Part shown: piece by piece, positions 1 to 5,687 of the stretch
Position numbering within the stretch: position 1 is the first letter of the stretch
Layout of the letters: each line of letters starts with the position of its first letter
DNA from: an uncultured Chlamydiae bacterium
GTDB lineage: Bacteria; Chlamydiota; Chlamydiia; Chlamydiales; CALBHK01
NCBI GenBank assembly: GCA_937894565.1
Contig: CALBHK010000273.1
Location: forward strand, 1 to 5,706
Direction: 5' to 3'
DNA: 5,706 bases
Program-made: the position numbers and the translations under genes
The notes under the pieces: model-generated
The model's input: the letters and a program-made list of their open reading frames with translations, nothing else
Databases searched by the model: none
What the model was told of the DNA's origin: nothing

Positions 1-1510
1 CTTTCTCAACAGTAAGGTGATCAATAAAATGGCGGTGTAGATCGGTGATTTTTTCGCCTGTCAATGCTTCCAATTCAGCAATGCTTCCTAAACAGAGCAA
101 CTCCCCCTCTTCACTTCTCCAAAGTGGAATGGGCGTTCCCCAATAACGGTTACGGCTTACAGCCCAATCTCTGGCACCTTCTAGCCACTTGCCAAAACGG
201 CCCTCTTTTAAGTAGGCAGGCATCCAATTAATCTGCTGGTTAGAAGCTAATAGTTGATCTTTAATTTTTTCAACCGACACAAACCAGGTGCGCACAGCGC
301 GGTAAATGAGCGGAGTATCAGATCGCCAGCAAAAAGGATAGCGGTGGTGAATAGTTTCTTGTCTAAACACCTTCCCCTCTTCTTTTAAACGGCGCATGAT
401 CGCTTTATTGGCATCGATGACAAACTGTCCCTCATATTCGGGAACTTCTTTTGTATACTTTCCGTTTAAATCCACAGGACAGACCAGTTCAATGCCCGCT
501 TTTTGCGCCGAGTGAAAATCTGATTCCCCAAAAGCCGGGGCGCAATGCACAACTCCCGTTCCATCTTCTGTGCTCACTTCACTTCCTTCAATTACTCGAA
601 AAGCTCCCAATTCTGCACGCTGCGCAAAATGAGGAAAAAGAGGCAGATACTCCACTCCGATCAGCTCATCCCCCTTAAAGGTATTGAGCACGCTATACTG
701 TGTCTCATCATCAAAATAGATAGGGAGGCGCTCTTTGGCTAAAATAAAGTTTTTTCCGCTGTGATGGTCATGAATTCTCACATATTCAATCTGAGAGCTG
801 ACCATGAGGGCTAAATTAGAAACAAGTGTCCAAGGCGTTGTCGTCCAAGCTAAAATAGCTGTTTGAGGATCATTCACCAGATTAAAAATCACAGTTAAAG
901 AAGGATCGTCCACCTCTTTATAGTTTTCAGAGGCCTCAAAATTAGAAAGCGGAGTGCCAAGCTTGGCAGAAAAAGGCATCACCTTTAACCCTTCATAGAC
1001 TAATCCTTTTTTATACAGCTCGCTAAAAACCCACCAGACACTTTCCATAAAGGGTAAATCCATCGTCTTCCAGACGGCATCAAAATCGACCCAGCGTCCC
1101 ATGCGGTTCACACTGGCCTTCCACTCTTCTGTGTAGCGCAAAACAATAGAGCGGCACGCTTCATTAAAACGGGCGATCCCAAAAGCGTTAATAGAGGGTG
1201 CGCCGGCAAGATCGTGCATTTTTTCTACTTCATTTTCAACCGGAAGGCCGTGGCAGTCCCACCCAAAGCGACGCTCTACATAATACCCCTTCATTGTTTT
1301 ATAACGAGGCACCACATCTTTAAGCGTCCCGGCAAGTAAGTGGCCATAATGGGGCAGTCCCGTTGCAAAAGGAGGACCATCATAAAAAACAAAGCGAGGA
1401 GAATTAGTTCGAGCGCGGATAGATTCTTTAAAAAAATCACACTCTTTCCAAAGTTGCATCACACGCAATTCGCGTCCGTCGACGCTCTCTTTTTCTATCT
1501 CTTTAAACAT
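1..1510 (-). CDS. ileS: isoleucyl-tRNA synthetase, N-terminal part (cut by window edge)
   Basis: Cytoplasmic class I aminoacyl-tRNA synthetase that charges tRNA-Ile with isoleucine using ATP. The visible 503 codons start at the ATG at 1508-1510. They hold the Rossmann entry with GPPFATGLPHYGH (residues 45-57; HIGH box written HYGH), then GWDCHGLPVE (83-92). The CP1 editing insertion follows, with AWTTTPWT (221-228) and GTGVVHCAPAFGESDF (317-332), and then the return to the catalytic fold with EGARDWAVSRNRYWGTP (444-460). The KMSKS loop, anticodon-binding domain and C-terminus lie beyond base 1; the family is usually about 1030-1050 residues, so roughly half is missing. The HIGH-box context is that of type 2 (eukaryote-like) IleRS, and the protein resembles Chlamydia IleRS throughout, which gives the phylum call. 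The start is supported by a GAGAGG ribosome site six bases upstream and by normal spacing to the HIGH box. The fragment is intact, with no internal stop. Confidence 0.97.
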   Translation of the reverse strand, partial: MFKEIEKESVDGRELRVMQLWKECDFFKESIRARTNSPRFVFYDGPPFATGLPHYGHLLAGTLKDVVPRYKTMKGYYVERRFGWDCHGLPVENEVEKMHDLAGAPSINAFGIARFNEACRSIVLRYTEEWKASVNRMGRWVDFDAVWKTMDLPFMESVWWVFSELYKKGLVYEGLKVMPFSAKLGTPLSNFEASENYKEVDDPSLTVIFNLVNDPQTAILAWTTTPWTLVSNLALMVSSQIEYVRIHDHHSGKNFILAKERLPIYFDDETQYSVLNTFKGDELIGVEYLPLFPHFAQRAELGAFRVIEGSEVSTEDGTGVVHCAPAFGESDFHSAQKAGIELVCPVDLNGKYTKEVPEYEGQFVIDANKAIMRRLKEEGKVFRQETIHHRYPFCWRSDTPLIYRAVRTWFVSVEKIKDQLLASNQQINWMPAYLKEGRFGKWLEGARDWAVSRNRYWGTPIPLWRSEEGELLCLGSIAELEALTGEKITDLHRHFIDHLTVEK

Positions 1511-1516
1511 AAAAAA

Positions 1517-1522
1517 CCTCTC
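1517..1522 (-). promoter_or_regulatory. ileS ribosome binding site inside a small hairpin
   Basis: On the minus strand GAGAGG is followed by six T and then the ileS ATG, which fixes the start. Most of this site (1518-1522) lies in the 3' arm (1518-1523) of a 6-bp stem whose other arm is 1530-1535, with a 6-base loop. The hairpin could therefore hide the site in the mRNA; the stem is short, so any effect is uncertain. Confidence 0.6.
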
Positions 1523-1572
1523 ATTTTACTGAGAGATTACCTCATTTTTTTGTTTATGTCGATAAGATAAGC

Positions 1573-1599
1573 AAAAATTAGGAAGTGATTTAAATCACT
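1573..1599 (-). terminator. possible weak intrinsic terminator of the 925-residue gene
   Basis: A perfect 16-base palindrome AGTGATTTAAATCACT (1584-1599) overlaps the stop codon (TAG, 1598-1600) of the upstream gene. Reading the minus strand, it is followed six bases later by TTTTT (1573-1577). The stem is AT-rich and the U tract is short and offset, so termination would be weak and read-through into ileS, whose ATG is 87 bases downstream of the stop codon, is possible. Confidence 0.35.
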
Positions 1600-4375
1600 A
1601 TAATAGGAGATTTTTCTGGTATTGTTCTTGAAAGACCTTAATCACGTCTCCAACACCGGGGTGATTTTCCAAAACTTTTTTAAACCATAAATTTTTTCCC
1701 AATGATTCTAAAATCTTTAAACACTCTTTTTCTTTTCCTACACTTACATCATCTAACTTATTTAAAAAATCAAGGGCCGCATCTCTGGACTTCTTACTTC
1801 TACCCACATTATCGTCCGAACCTTCTTTAGATTTACGTGCTACAACACCCAAAGTTCCATTTTCGTTTACCTGAAGCTTTTTATCATTTGTAAGCTTAAC
1901 TACCAAATTGGCAAAAAAGCCCAACTCTTTTTCTTTCTGTTCATTCTTCCATTGAATGAGAACATCGTATTCTTTTTTAATTTTAGGATTTTTAGATAGG
2001 ACGTTACTTACCCACGTATCGCTTTTAGCTAAACATTTTTTTTCTAACTGTTCTATTTGATCCAAAAATAATTGTTTAAAAAAAGGCGACTTAGAAGCAG
2101 CTTCTTTTAATTCATTTAATTTAACAAAAAAATTCATGGCCGTTTCTACTGATTCTTTACTTGTTCCTACCCCGATATTCACTAGACCCTCATCCCTCTT
2201 TTCTGTTTTTATTTTCCCATCACTTTCAATTAATTTATTCCCATCAATCACACCTTTTATCAAGGGTAGTATTTCACGATAAGGCTTAGGAATGCTATTT
2301 TCAAATTGACTAAACACCTCATTCTCCCCAACTCCCCCAAATTCATTTATAAACGCATTTAGATTTGTCTCGAATACCACTTGATCTTTATTAAATGCCT
2401 CTGGATTTTTTTGAATCAAAGATTCCACAGATTTTTCTATAGCCGATTCAGTATTTGTCATTACTCCATATTCATAGACTTCTATTTTTGCATTTCTTTC
2501 TTTAAGAGGTGCAAGCTCTTCCTTTGATTTTCCTTCCTTCTCTAACCGTTCAATTTCATTACTTTGAGTTAATTTAACCTGACCAAGAGAAGCTTGAGTA
2601 AGTATTTTTTCTTGAGAAAAAATACTTGCCGGCAGGGTAATTGCTTCTTGAAATAGAGGTCTTAAATTTTTATAGTTACCGCCAGGATGTGCTATATTTT
2701 TTATAATTCCTATATCAGATATAACTGCCTCCTTCAATTTAATGTCCTGAGAGTTTGCAATAATACGATCGATCAAAGGATTTTGTAAAATAGTCGCTAC
2801 AACCAAAAATGCATGCAAATTTCCTGATGTTTTTAATCGATTTGCCAATTCAATAGTGTTTCGTATTTCATTCATAGACTCTTGAACAGAATCTTGCTGC
2901 AAAATATTTCTATTAATGGCTGTTTGAAATTTGGACGTAAAGTCATTTAATTCTTTCTGGCTCTCCCCTTCTTTTCCCACATCTTCTAGGGTTTCAAAAT
3001 TCTTGACCATATTTAGAAAAAGAAGACCAAACTTCTTATCCAAATCTTTAGCAACTTTTTCCACATTTCCTTTTAAAAATTTTTTACCATTTAATTTAAT
3101 TCCATTTTCTTCAGAAAAAGTTTTTGAGCTTGGATTTAAAGACTGCAATTTTTTCTGAAAATTTCCCAAGGCTTCCAGCCGTCCTTTGAAAACACTAGAA
3201 AACTCCCCATGTTCTTTTATAATATTTGCAAAATCATCACTTCCTATTTTTCCCTTAATTGCTAAATTCAAAACGTCGTATAATATTCCTTCAATTTTTT
3301 CCAAGGACGAATCATCTTTTATGATCTCTAAACGAGCTGAGATATAATCATTCAAAAATTTCTTGCAATCAGACTTTGCAAACTTTTTAAATTGACTAGA
3401 TAAGATGTCTGATAATTGATGAAAAGAGGGGTCAAGATTTAACTTTTCTTCTTTGCTCATCAGATCGTATTGAACAAGAAAATTGAGTACTTCCTTTTTG
3501 GAAAGCGCTTCGAACCTACCCTTATCATCTTTTTTGACGGCAAGAAAAGCTTCTGGAAGTTTTGGTTTTTTCTCTGTTGAGGATAACCTAACCTCTGATT
3601 GATCAATAACATCACTTTTATTAGAAGAATTAGTTGTCTGAACTAACCTATCCCGAACAAATTTTTCTGACTTATTAACTGTTTCTTTCATACTCGATGA
3701 ATTTAGATGTAGCTGTTTTTTAACAATTTGGCCAGTCTTTTTTTCCGAAGAAACAGGGTTTTCATTTATCTGAGGGGGTATACCTTTCGAATTTGGGACT
3801 GTCTGGCTCCTCTCTTTTGTAGTAGGAACACTCTCCTTATTTTGAATTGGGGCTGTCTGACTTCTCTCCTTGGTAATGGGAACAGTACTCTCTTGCAACT
3901 TCTGCTTGTTTTTTATTGTAACCTCTGCTTTTTTAGATTTTGATTGAAATTTGGTCTGAACTTTTTCTTTCAAAGATTGAAAAGCTTTTGTATCGGTAAT
4001 TAAGTGAAGTGGGTTTAATGCTTTCAAATACGTAATAGCAAATTTTTTCATTTTAGGGCCTGCTTCTTTTAATTTAGACTTAAACCCTAGCTTAACTTTT
4101 ACATCTGTTTTTTTATTCAGAACCGCTACATCATGATTTTCTTGCACAGGCGGTGTAAGATGATCCCCCGGCTTTAAATCCTCTGATTGACCCAAAGCCA
4201 ATGAAATTCTACTAGAAAGTTCTTTAGTATTGCTCTTTGTAAGAGTGGAAACATCATGAGCTCCTTCTCTTCCATGTACCTCTTGTCCTATTTCTTCTTT
4301 TTTCTCCTTAGGCGGCTGGTACGTTACGATCTTTGTTCCGGTTGGGATCATCGGCAAGCTAGGGAAGTTACTCAT
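1598..4375 (-). CDS. putative secreted effector with RasGEF-like domain
   Basis: This 925-residue protein has no signal peptide or membrane segment that I can see. Residues 1-22 are rich in Ser, Thr and Pro with a single charge (Lys15), as in chlamydial type III secretion signals. Residues 23-270 are charged, Lys/Ser/Thr-rich and probably disordered, with a basic stretch (about 91-160) and two 18-residue repeats sharing TKERSQT (165-200). Residues 275-430 are helical-looking and unassigned. Residues 436-600 read as a RasGEF (Cdc25-homology) domain: NVEKVAKDLDKKFGLLF (437-453), then IELANRLKTSGNLHAFLVV (508-526), LIDRI (534-538) and GGNYKNLR (565-572). Residues 699-925 are two degenerate copies of a module marked by W-x3-V-L-x3-P. 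The start is supported by GAGGTG four bases before ATG. Base composition is much more AT-rich than ileS. I infer an effector that activates a host small GTPase; the domain call is by eye, without a profile search, and a non-effector role is not excluded. Confidence 0.7.
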   Translation of the reverse strand: MSNFPSLPMIPTGTKIVTYQPPKEKKEEIGQEVHGREGAHDVSTLTKSNTKELSSRISLALGQSEDLKPGDHLTPPVQENHDVAVLNKKTDVKVKLGFKSKLKEAGPKMKKFAITYLKALNPLHLITDTKAFQSLKEKVQTKFQSKSKKAEVTIKNKQKLQESTVPITKERSQTAPIQNKESVPTTKERSQTVPNSKGIPPQINENPVSSEKKTGQIVKKQLHLNSSSMKETVNKSEKFVRDRLVQTTNSSNKSDVIDQSEVRLSSTEKKPKLPEAFLAVKKDDKGRFEALSKKEVLNFLVQYDLMSKEEKLNLDPSFHQLSDILSSQFKKFAKSDCKKFLNDYISARLEIIKDDSSLEKIEGILYDVLNLAIKGKIGSDDFANIIKEHGEFSSVFKGRLEALGNFQKKLQSLNPSSKTFSEENGIKLNGKKFLKGNVEKVAKDLDKKFGLLFLNMVKNFETLEDVGKEGESQKELNDFTSKFQTAINRNILQQDSVQESMNEIRNTIELANRLKTSGNLHAFLVVATILQNPLIDRIIANSQDIKLKEAVISDIGIIKNIAHPGGNYKNLRPLFQEAITLPASIFSQEKILTQASLGQVKLTQSNEIERLEKEGKSKEELAPLKERNAKIEVYEYGVMTNTESAIEKSVESLIQKNPEAFNKDQVVFETNLNAFINEFGGVGENEVFSQFENSIPKPYREILPLIKGVIDGNKLIESDGKIKTEKRDEGLVNIGVGTSKESVETAMNFFVKLNELKEAASKSPFFKQLFLDQIEQLEKKCLAKSDTWVSNVLSKNPKIKKEYDVLIQWKNEQKEKELGFFANLVVKLTNDKKLQVNENGTLGVVARKSKEGSDDNVGRSKKSRDAALDFLNKLDDVSVGKEKECLKILESLGKNLWFKKVLENHPGVGDVIKVFQEQYQKNLLL
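1601..2281 (-). repeat. degenerate two-copy protein module at the effector C-terminus
   Basis: Residues 699-818 and 819-925 align with each other. NKLIESDGKI (713-722) pairs with KKLQVNENGTL (832-842). The block GTSKESVETAMNFFVKL (737-753) pairs with GRSKKSRDAALDFLNKL at about 858-874. W788-x3-VL-x3-P797 pairs with W897-x3-VL-x3-P906. The copies are diverged, so this is an old duplication rather than a recent tandem repeat. I do not recognise the module; a host-target or membrane-binding unit is only a guess. Confidence 0.6.
2576..3070 (-). other. RasGEF-like catalytic domain segment (residues about 436-600)
   Basis: The RasGEF domain binds Ras-family GTPases and opens their nucleotide site by inserting a helical hairpin. 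Here the motif order follows the family: the N-terminal 'VA-x-L ... LF' helix (441-453), a helix entering 'I-x-x-A-N-x-L' (508-514), and the central 'N-x-H-A ... I-L ... I-D-R-I' helix (519-538), comparable to the eukaryotic NNFN/NFHS ... LNSSPIxRL block. Next comes GGNYKNLR (565-572), comparable to the eukaryotic NYKNYR stretch. By my alignment His521 sits where Sos1 has Asn879, a Ras-contacting residue. The later P-x-x-P-x-x-G segment and the hairpin end (after residue 580) are poorly conserved or replaced, so activity is not assured. Confidence 0.65.
3776..3883 (-). repeat. two 54-base in-frame tandem repeats in the effector linker
   Basis: Residues 165-182 and 183-200 are two 18-residue units that share VP-x-TKERSQT-x-P. 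The similarity is also visible at DNA level with a 54-base period (GTCTGACTTCTCTC versus GTCTGGCTCCTCTC on the plus strand). The repeat keeps frame. It lies in the low-complexity Lys/Ser/Thr-rich linker between the putative secretion signal and the folded part. Confidence 0.75.
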
Positions 4376-4379
4376 AATT

Positions 4380-4385
4380 CACCTC
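4380..4385 (-). promoter_or_regulatory. ribosome binding site of the putative effector gene
   Basis: GAGGTG on the minus strand, four bases before the ATG at 4373-4375. It is a strong Shine-Dalgarno match in an otherwise AT-rich leader and decides the start of the 925-residue reading frame. Confidence 0.75.
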
Positions 4386-4428
4386 AGAGAACTAAATAAA
4401 TTAAATACATTAATTAACTTACAACTTG

Positions 4429-4434
4429 ATTATA
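4429..4434 (-). promoter_or_regulatory. candidate -10 box (TATAAT) of the putative effector gene
   Basis: A perfect TATAAT on the minus strand inside TATGTTATAATCAAG would give a leader of about 45 bases before the ATG. The region 17-18 bases upstream is only T/A-rich (TTTTAA), with no good -35 box. In an AT-rich gap a chance match is quite possible. The location between a terminator-like palindrome and the gene start fits an independent promoter. Confidence 0.45.
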
Positions 4435-4489
4435 ACATAAATCAATTGTTTTTAAAAAATTTAATTTAATTAAATGAAAACATGGAATA

Positions 4490-4509
4490 CCCACCCCTTA
4501 AGGGGTGGG
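4490..4509 (-). terminator. perfect 20-base palindrome after the FMN reductase stop
   Basis: CCCACCCCTT and its reverse complement AAGGGGTGGG abut without a spacer, starting five bases beyond the reductase stop codon on the minus strand. The RNA would form a very GC-rich hairpin with a minimal UUAA-type loop. The following minus-strand bases (GTATTCCATGTTTT) lack a proper T tract, so it is not a textbook intrinsic terminator. It could still stop transcription or protect the 3' end. Similar hairpins also occur at IS200/IS605-type element ends, but no such gene is present here. Confidence 0.5.
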
Positions 4510-4514
4510 ATTAT

Positions 4515-5096
4515 TTAATTATTTTTTGCTATTTTTCGATTAAAATTCACAAATTCTGCAGAAAGAGCACTAATACGCTGCATTTTTTTACCATCTTTTA
4601 GCCGATTCGCCGCATCAAAAGCATCATATGCGGAAGAGAGGGTAAATTGATCGGGAAATACATGGACATAAATATTGCTTAACAGCAACCTAGTATCCGC
4701 TAAGCTGCGCACACCCCCCATTCCCCCGGGGCTTGCGCTAATAAGGAGTGCGCTTTTTCCTCTATAAGCCTCTAAAGAACCTTGATTGGGTCTTGAAATC
4801 CAATCAATCGTATTTTTAAGCAGAGGAGTGATAGAGCTATTATATTCGGGAGAAGCGATCAAAAATCCATCGCATTTTACAAAGAGTTCGAACAGTTTCA
4901 AAGCTTCTTTTGGAATCCCTTTCCCTTCTTCATCATCCCCGTTGTAAAGCGGCATAGGATATTGAGCTAAATCTATTCTTTGGACAGCAGCTCCGTTTTT
5001 TTCTAAATCCGAACAAAAAAGCTCTAAAAGCTTTTTGTTAACAGATTCTTTTCTAATGCTACCAGATAGGGCGATAATTTGTGGTTTATACAACAT
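4515..5096 (-). CDS. NAD(P)H-dependent FMN reductase family flavoprotein
   Basis: A 193-residue cytoplasmic protein of the flavodoxin-like NADPH-dependent FMN reductase family (ChrR/ArsH/azoreductase relatives). Members use NAD(P)H to reduce FMN, quinones or other acceptors. The phosphate-binding loop is SGSIRKESVN (residues 11-20). The flavin-contact segment SPEYNSSITPLLKNTIDW (82-99) is a good match to the family's PEYN-S-x-P-x-x-LKN-x-IDW signature, and ASPGGMGGVR (121-130) is the third flavin-side loop. The length is normal for the family. The gene overlaps the preceding host-attachment gene by 11 bases. The nearest Shine-Dalgarno-like AAGGA is 12 bases from the ATG, rather far, so translation probably depends on coupling to the upstream gene. 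The acceptor specificity cannot be read from the sequence, so no gene symbol is given. Confidence 0.92.
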   Translation of the reverse strand: MLYKPQIIALSGSIRKESVNKKLLELFCSDLEKNGAAVQRIDLAQYPMPLYNGDDEEGKGIPKEALKLFELFVKCDGFLIASPEYNSSITPLLKNTIDWISRPNQGSLEAYRGKSALLISASPGGMGGVRSLADTRLLLSNIYVHVFPDQFTLSSAYDAFDAANRLKDGKKMQRISALSAEFVNFNRKIAKNN

Positions 5097-5523
5097 AAGG
5101 TAGGTGGGTCCTTATCACATCGGGTTTATAATGCGTTAAATCTTTATTCACTTCGCCGGCTAAGTGAGGAAGAAGAATAGATGACAATACACTACGTAAT
5201 TCACCCAAAAAAGCAGGAGAAGCCGTAAGATAAAATTTCTTAAACTTACCTTCTTCATAAGCTTTTTCTAATTTATGCACAATTTCTTTGGCAAAAATTT
5301 TTGTTTCCACAACATGAGGAGAATTATGGCTTTCCATAGCATGCCTTCCAGATCCCATGCTATCAAAGGATGTGCCTCGTTTATCCGAGACAAGATCGCC
5401 TATATGCAAACTGCTTTCAGGATGGCTCATACTTTCCACCGGTGTCAGTGAGTTATGTTCATCACTGCGATAGATGTGAGCCTGACTGCTATTAGCGACA
5501 ACAACCCAGATATCCTTGCTCAT
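5086..5523 (-). CDS. host attachment family protein (baeRF-like)
   Basis: A 145-residue protein of the family annotated as 'protein required for attachment to host cells', related to the bacterial/archaeal eRF1-like (baeRF) domain. Family marks visible are: the IWVVVANSSQAHIYRS start (residues 5-20), HPES (34-37), DLVSDKRG (43-50), SFDSMGSGRHAME (52-64), SPAFLGELR (102-110) and KDLT (127-130). There is no signal peptide or membrane segment, so it looks cytoplasmic. The eRF1-like fold suggests a ribosome- or RNA-related role; the attachment label is historical and should not be taken as proof of adhesion. The start is supported by AAAGGA (5531-5536) seven bases upstream. A TATAAA at 5545-5550 could be a -10 box but has no good -35. 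It appears to be the first gene of a two-gene unit with the FMN reductase. Confidence 0.9.
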   Translation of the reverse strand: MSKDIWVVVANSSQAHIYRSDEHNSLTPVESMSHPESSLHIGDLVSDKRGTSFDSMGSGRHAMESHNSPHVVETKIFAKEIVHKLEKAYEEGKFKKFYLTASPAFLGELRSVLSSILLPHLAGEVNKDLTHYKPDVIRTHLPYVV

Positions 5524-5530
5524 GGAGCCT

Positions 5531-5536
5531 TCCTTT
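5531..5536 (-). promoter_or_regulatory. ribosome binding site of the host attachment gene
   Basis: AAAGGA on the minus strand, seven bases before the ATG at 5521-5523. Within AAAGGAAGG this is a good Shine-Dalgarno site, and it supports this start. Confidence 0.65.
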
Positions 5537-5632
5537 ACTTAACGTTTATAAAAATCACCTTAACAACAAGTGCTTTTCTTCTTCAACCTTTTTTAAGAGA
5601 AGAGAGGAGAAGGAGGAAGTGGAGAGAAGAGC

Positions 5633-5674
5633 TAACCGCAGAGCCGCAAAGAGCGCAGAGGAAACGCGGAGAAG
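5633..5674. repeat. widespread CGCAGAG-type intergenic repeat, one partial copy
   Basis: The stretch opens TAACCGCAGAG and carries four spaced units: CGCAGAG, CGCAAAG, CGCAGAG and CGCGGAG, starting at 5637, 5645, 5654 and 5665. I recognise this as the 'CTCTGCG...CTTTGCG...TGCGGTTA' repeat found in intergenic DNA of many unrelated bacteria, often mis-annotated as short proteins with TAE-x-QR-x-QRKR-like strings. Its function is unknown to me. It sits in the gap upstream of the host attachment gene. Confidence 0.65.
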
Positions 5675-5687
5675 AAGAAAAATAAGA

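Noticed and set aside
451..742. Two short overlapping plus-strand open frames
   Set aside because: They are antisense to well-conserved ileS codons and show no recognisable domain.
1340..1570. Plus-strand open frame of 76 codons
   Set aside because: It is antisense to the ileS start, including the codons of the HIGH box; only its tail lies in the intergenic gap.
1511..1597. T-box or other riboswitch upstream of ileS
   Set aside because: The gap is only 87 bases, with no T-box sequence or extended stems; only one 6-bp hairpin is present.
2931..3158. Plus-strand open frame of 75 codons
   Set aside because: It is an antisense shadow of the effector gene; the Phe/Ser-rich composition is the complement of Lys/Glu-rich coding sequence.
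3728..3943. Plus-strand open frame of 71 codons with a hydrophobic look
   Set aside because: It is antisense to the Lys/Ser-rich effector linker; its hydrophobicity arises from complementing AAA/GAA codons, so it is not taken as a membrane protein.
1598..4375. Coiled-coil structural or chromosome-segregation protein instead of an effector
   Set aside because: It is Lys/Glu-rich, but no long continuous heptad pattern was seen, and the RasGEF-like block and the secretion-like N-terminus fit an effector better.
5086..5523. Adhesin role for the host attachment family protein
   Set aside because: It has no signal peptide, membrane anchor or repeats; the family name is historical and the fold is eRF1-like.
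5455..5685. Plus-strand open frame of 76 codons at the right end
   Set aside because: It overlaps the host attachment gene antisense, then runs through the purine-rich tract and the CGCAGAG repeat and stops just before the adapter; its Arg/Glu-rich tail is what that repeat gives in translation.
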